Assembly (NCBI GenBank): GCA_034678345.1
Contig: JAXDBZ010000064.1
Coordinates: 1 to 29,357, forward strand
DNA length: 29,357 nt
From: JANXPZ01 sp034678345
GTDB taxonomy: Bacteria > Eisenbacteria > RBG-16-71-46
Reading direction: 5' to 3'
The notes below the pieces were generated by a model. It made no database searches, had not been told where the DNA came from, and saw only the letters and a program-made list of their open reading frames with translations. Below, piece by piece: positions 28,790-29,357 of the stretch (its first letter is position 1; every line of letters starts with the position of its first letter). A program made the position numbers and the translations under genes.

Positions 28790-29357
28790 GTGATCGACCG
28801 CTCCCTGCCGCTCGTGGACCTGCACCGTCACCTCGACGGCTGCGTGCGGCCCGAGACCATCCTCGATCTCGGGCGGCGGCACGGCCTGCCGCTGCCGGCG
28901 TGGGACGTCGCGGGCCTGCGCCCGCACATCACGGTGTCCGGGCGCCAGCCGGGCGTGATGGAGTTCATCGCCAGGTTCCGCTGGATGACCGGCGTGATGG
29001 TGGACCTCGACGCGGTGCGGCGCATCGCCTACGAGAACGTCGAGGACGCGCGGCGGGAGCGTCTCGATTACGTCGAGCTCCGCTTCAGCCCGTGGTTCAT
29101 GGCCGAGCCGCACGGCCTCGATCCCGCCGGCGTGGTCGAGGCGGTGGCCGACGGCGTGTCGGCGGCGGCCCGCGCCACCGGCCAGCGCGTGAGCCTCATC
29201 GGCATCCTGAGCCGCACCTACGGCCCGGTGGTGGCCGCGCGCGAGCTCGAGGCGCTGCTCGTCCACCGCGATCGCCTCGTCGCCCTCGACCTCGCCGGCG
29301 ACGAGGCCCGCTTCCCCGGCGAGCTGTTCGTCGAGCACTTCCGCCGCGCCCGCGACG
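28790..29357 (+). CDS. add: adenosine deaminase-like protein, 5' part
   Basis: About 189 N-terminal residues are visible, and the frame is open to the window end. LPLVDLHRHLDGCVRPETI (6-24) is the first zinc site (H-x-H, His12 and His14) and substrate loop of adenosine and adenine deaminases. It is followed by FIARFRWMTGVM, AYENVEDARRERLDYVELRFSPW and SLIGILSRTYGP, all in family order. The enzyme removes the 6-amino group from adenosine (or a related purine) in the cytoplasm. The later zinc residues (second His, catalytic Glu, last Asp) are beyond the window, so adenosine versus adenine or aminodeoxyfutalosine preference cannot be decided. The GTG start is the only good in-frame choice; the ribosome site is weak. 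Confidence 0.88.
   Translation, partial: MIDRSLPLVDLHRHLDGCVRPETILDLGRRHGLPLPAWDVAGLRPHITVSGRQPGVMEFIARFRWMTGVMVDLDAVRRIAYENVEDARRERLDYVELRFSPWFMAEPHGLDPAGVVEAVADGVSAAARATGQRVSLIGILSRTYGPVVAARELEALLVHRDRLVALDLAGDEARFPGELFVEHFRRARD

Noticed and set aside
1..29357. tRNA, rRNA, CRISPR array, insertion sequence or phage genes
   Set aside because: No cloverleaf, spaced repeat array, transposase motif or integrase was seen on either strand. The only repeats found are the hairpin element and the paralogous genes.

Overview
This is a very GC-rich, gene-dense bacterial chromosome segment. It holds 31 protein genes, two of them cut by the window ends. I saw no rRNA, tRNA, CRISPR array, transposase or phage gene. 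GTG and TTG starts, good Shine-Dalgarno sites, strong G/C at codon third positions and two exported M13 metallopeptidases fit a high-GC soil or sediment lineage (Acidobacteriota-, Gemmatimonadota-, Eisenbacteria- or Rokubacteria-like). The sequence alone does not fix the phylum.

Layout. Positions 1-2040 hold the 3' end of a DUF2877 (AllH-like) gene, a convergent alpha/beta hydrolase whose end overlaps it, and a HIT-family hydrolase closed by a perfect bidirectional hairpin. Positions 2050-12900 are all on the minus strand: an exported glycosyltransferase-like protein, an exported Memo-family protein, two tandem M13 peptidases, a PD40 beta-propeller protein flanked by two copies of a hairpin repeat, and two APC amino-acid permeases. 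This reads as an envelope/secretion and peptide or amino-acid handling block. Divergent from it at 13081 is an AraC-GyrI regulator, followed by a SAM methyltransferase.

Positions 15105-20942 are a tight co-directional run: alpha/beta hydrolase, DUF4405 membrane protein, ABM-like protein, 4-TM protein, TrmO, Ogt, ZupT, DUF454, YdeI/OmdA-like protein and two small membrane proteins. Several junctions are 4-base start/stop overlaps, so this is probably one or two translationally coupled operons mixing nucleic-acid modification or repair with metal transport and membrane functions.

Positions 21149-28713 hold an isocitrate/isopropylmalate-family dehydrogenase with its own promoter, a CPBP membrane protease-like protein, a second PD40 protein, and a four-gene operon: HMG-CoA-lyase-like enzyme, family III CoA-transferase, and aconitase-family large and small subunits (LeuC/LeuD type). 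Together these could activate, cleave and isomerise a branched hydroxy-diacid such as citramalate, methylmalate or mesaconate; the true substrate is unknown. An adenosine deaminase-like gene starts at 28790 and runs off the window.

Most interesting points: the lyase/CoA-transferase/hydratase operon with a Glu-to-Gln change in the lyase active site; a Memo-family protein that keeps its His/His/Cys site but carries a signal peptide; an exported GT-A-like protein beside it; and a 52-bp hairpin repeat flanking a PD40 gene.
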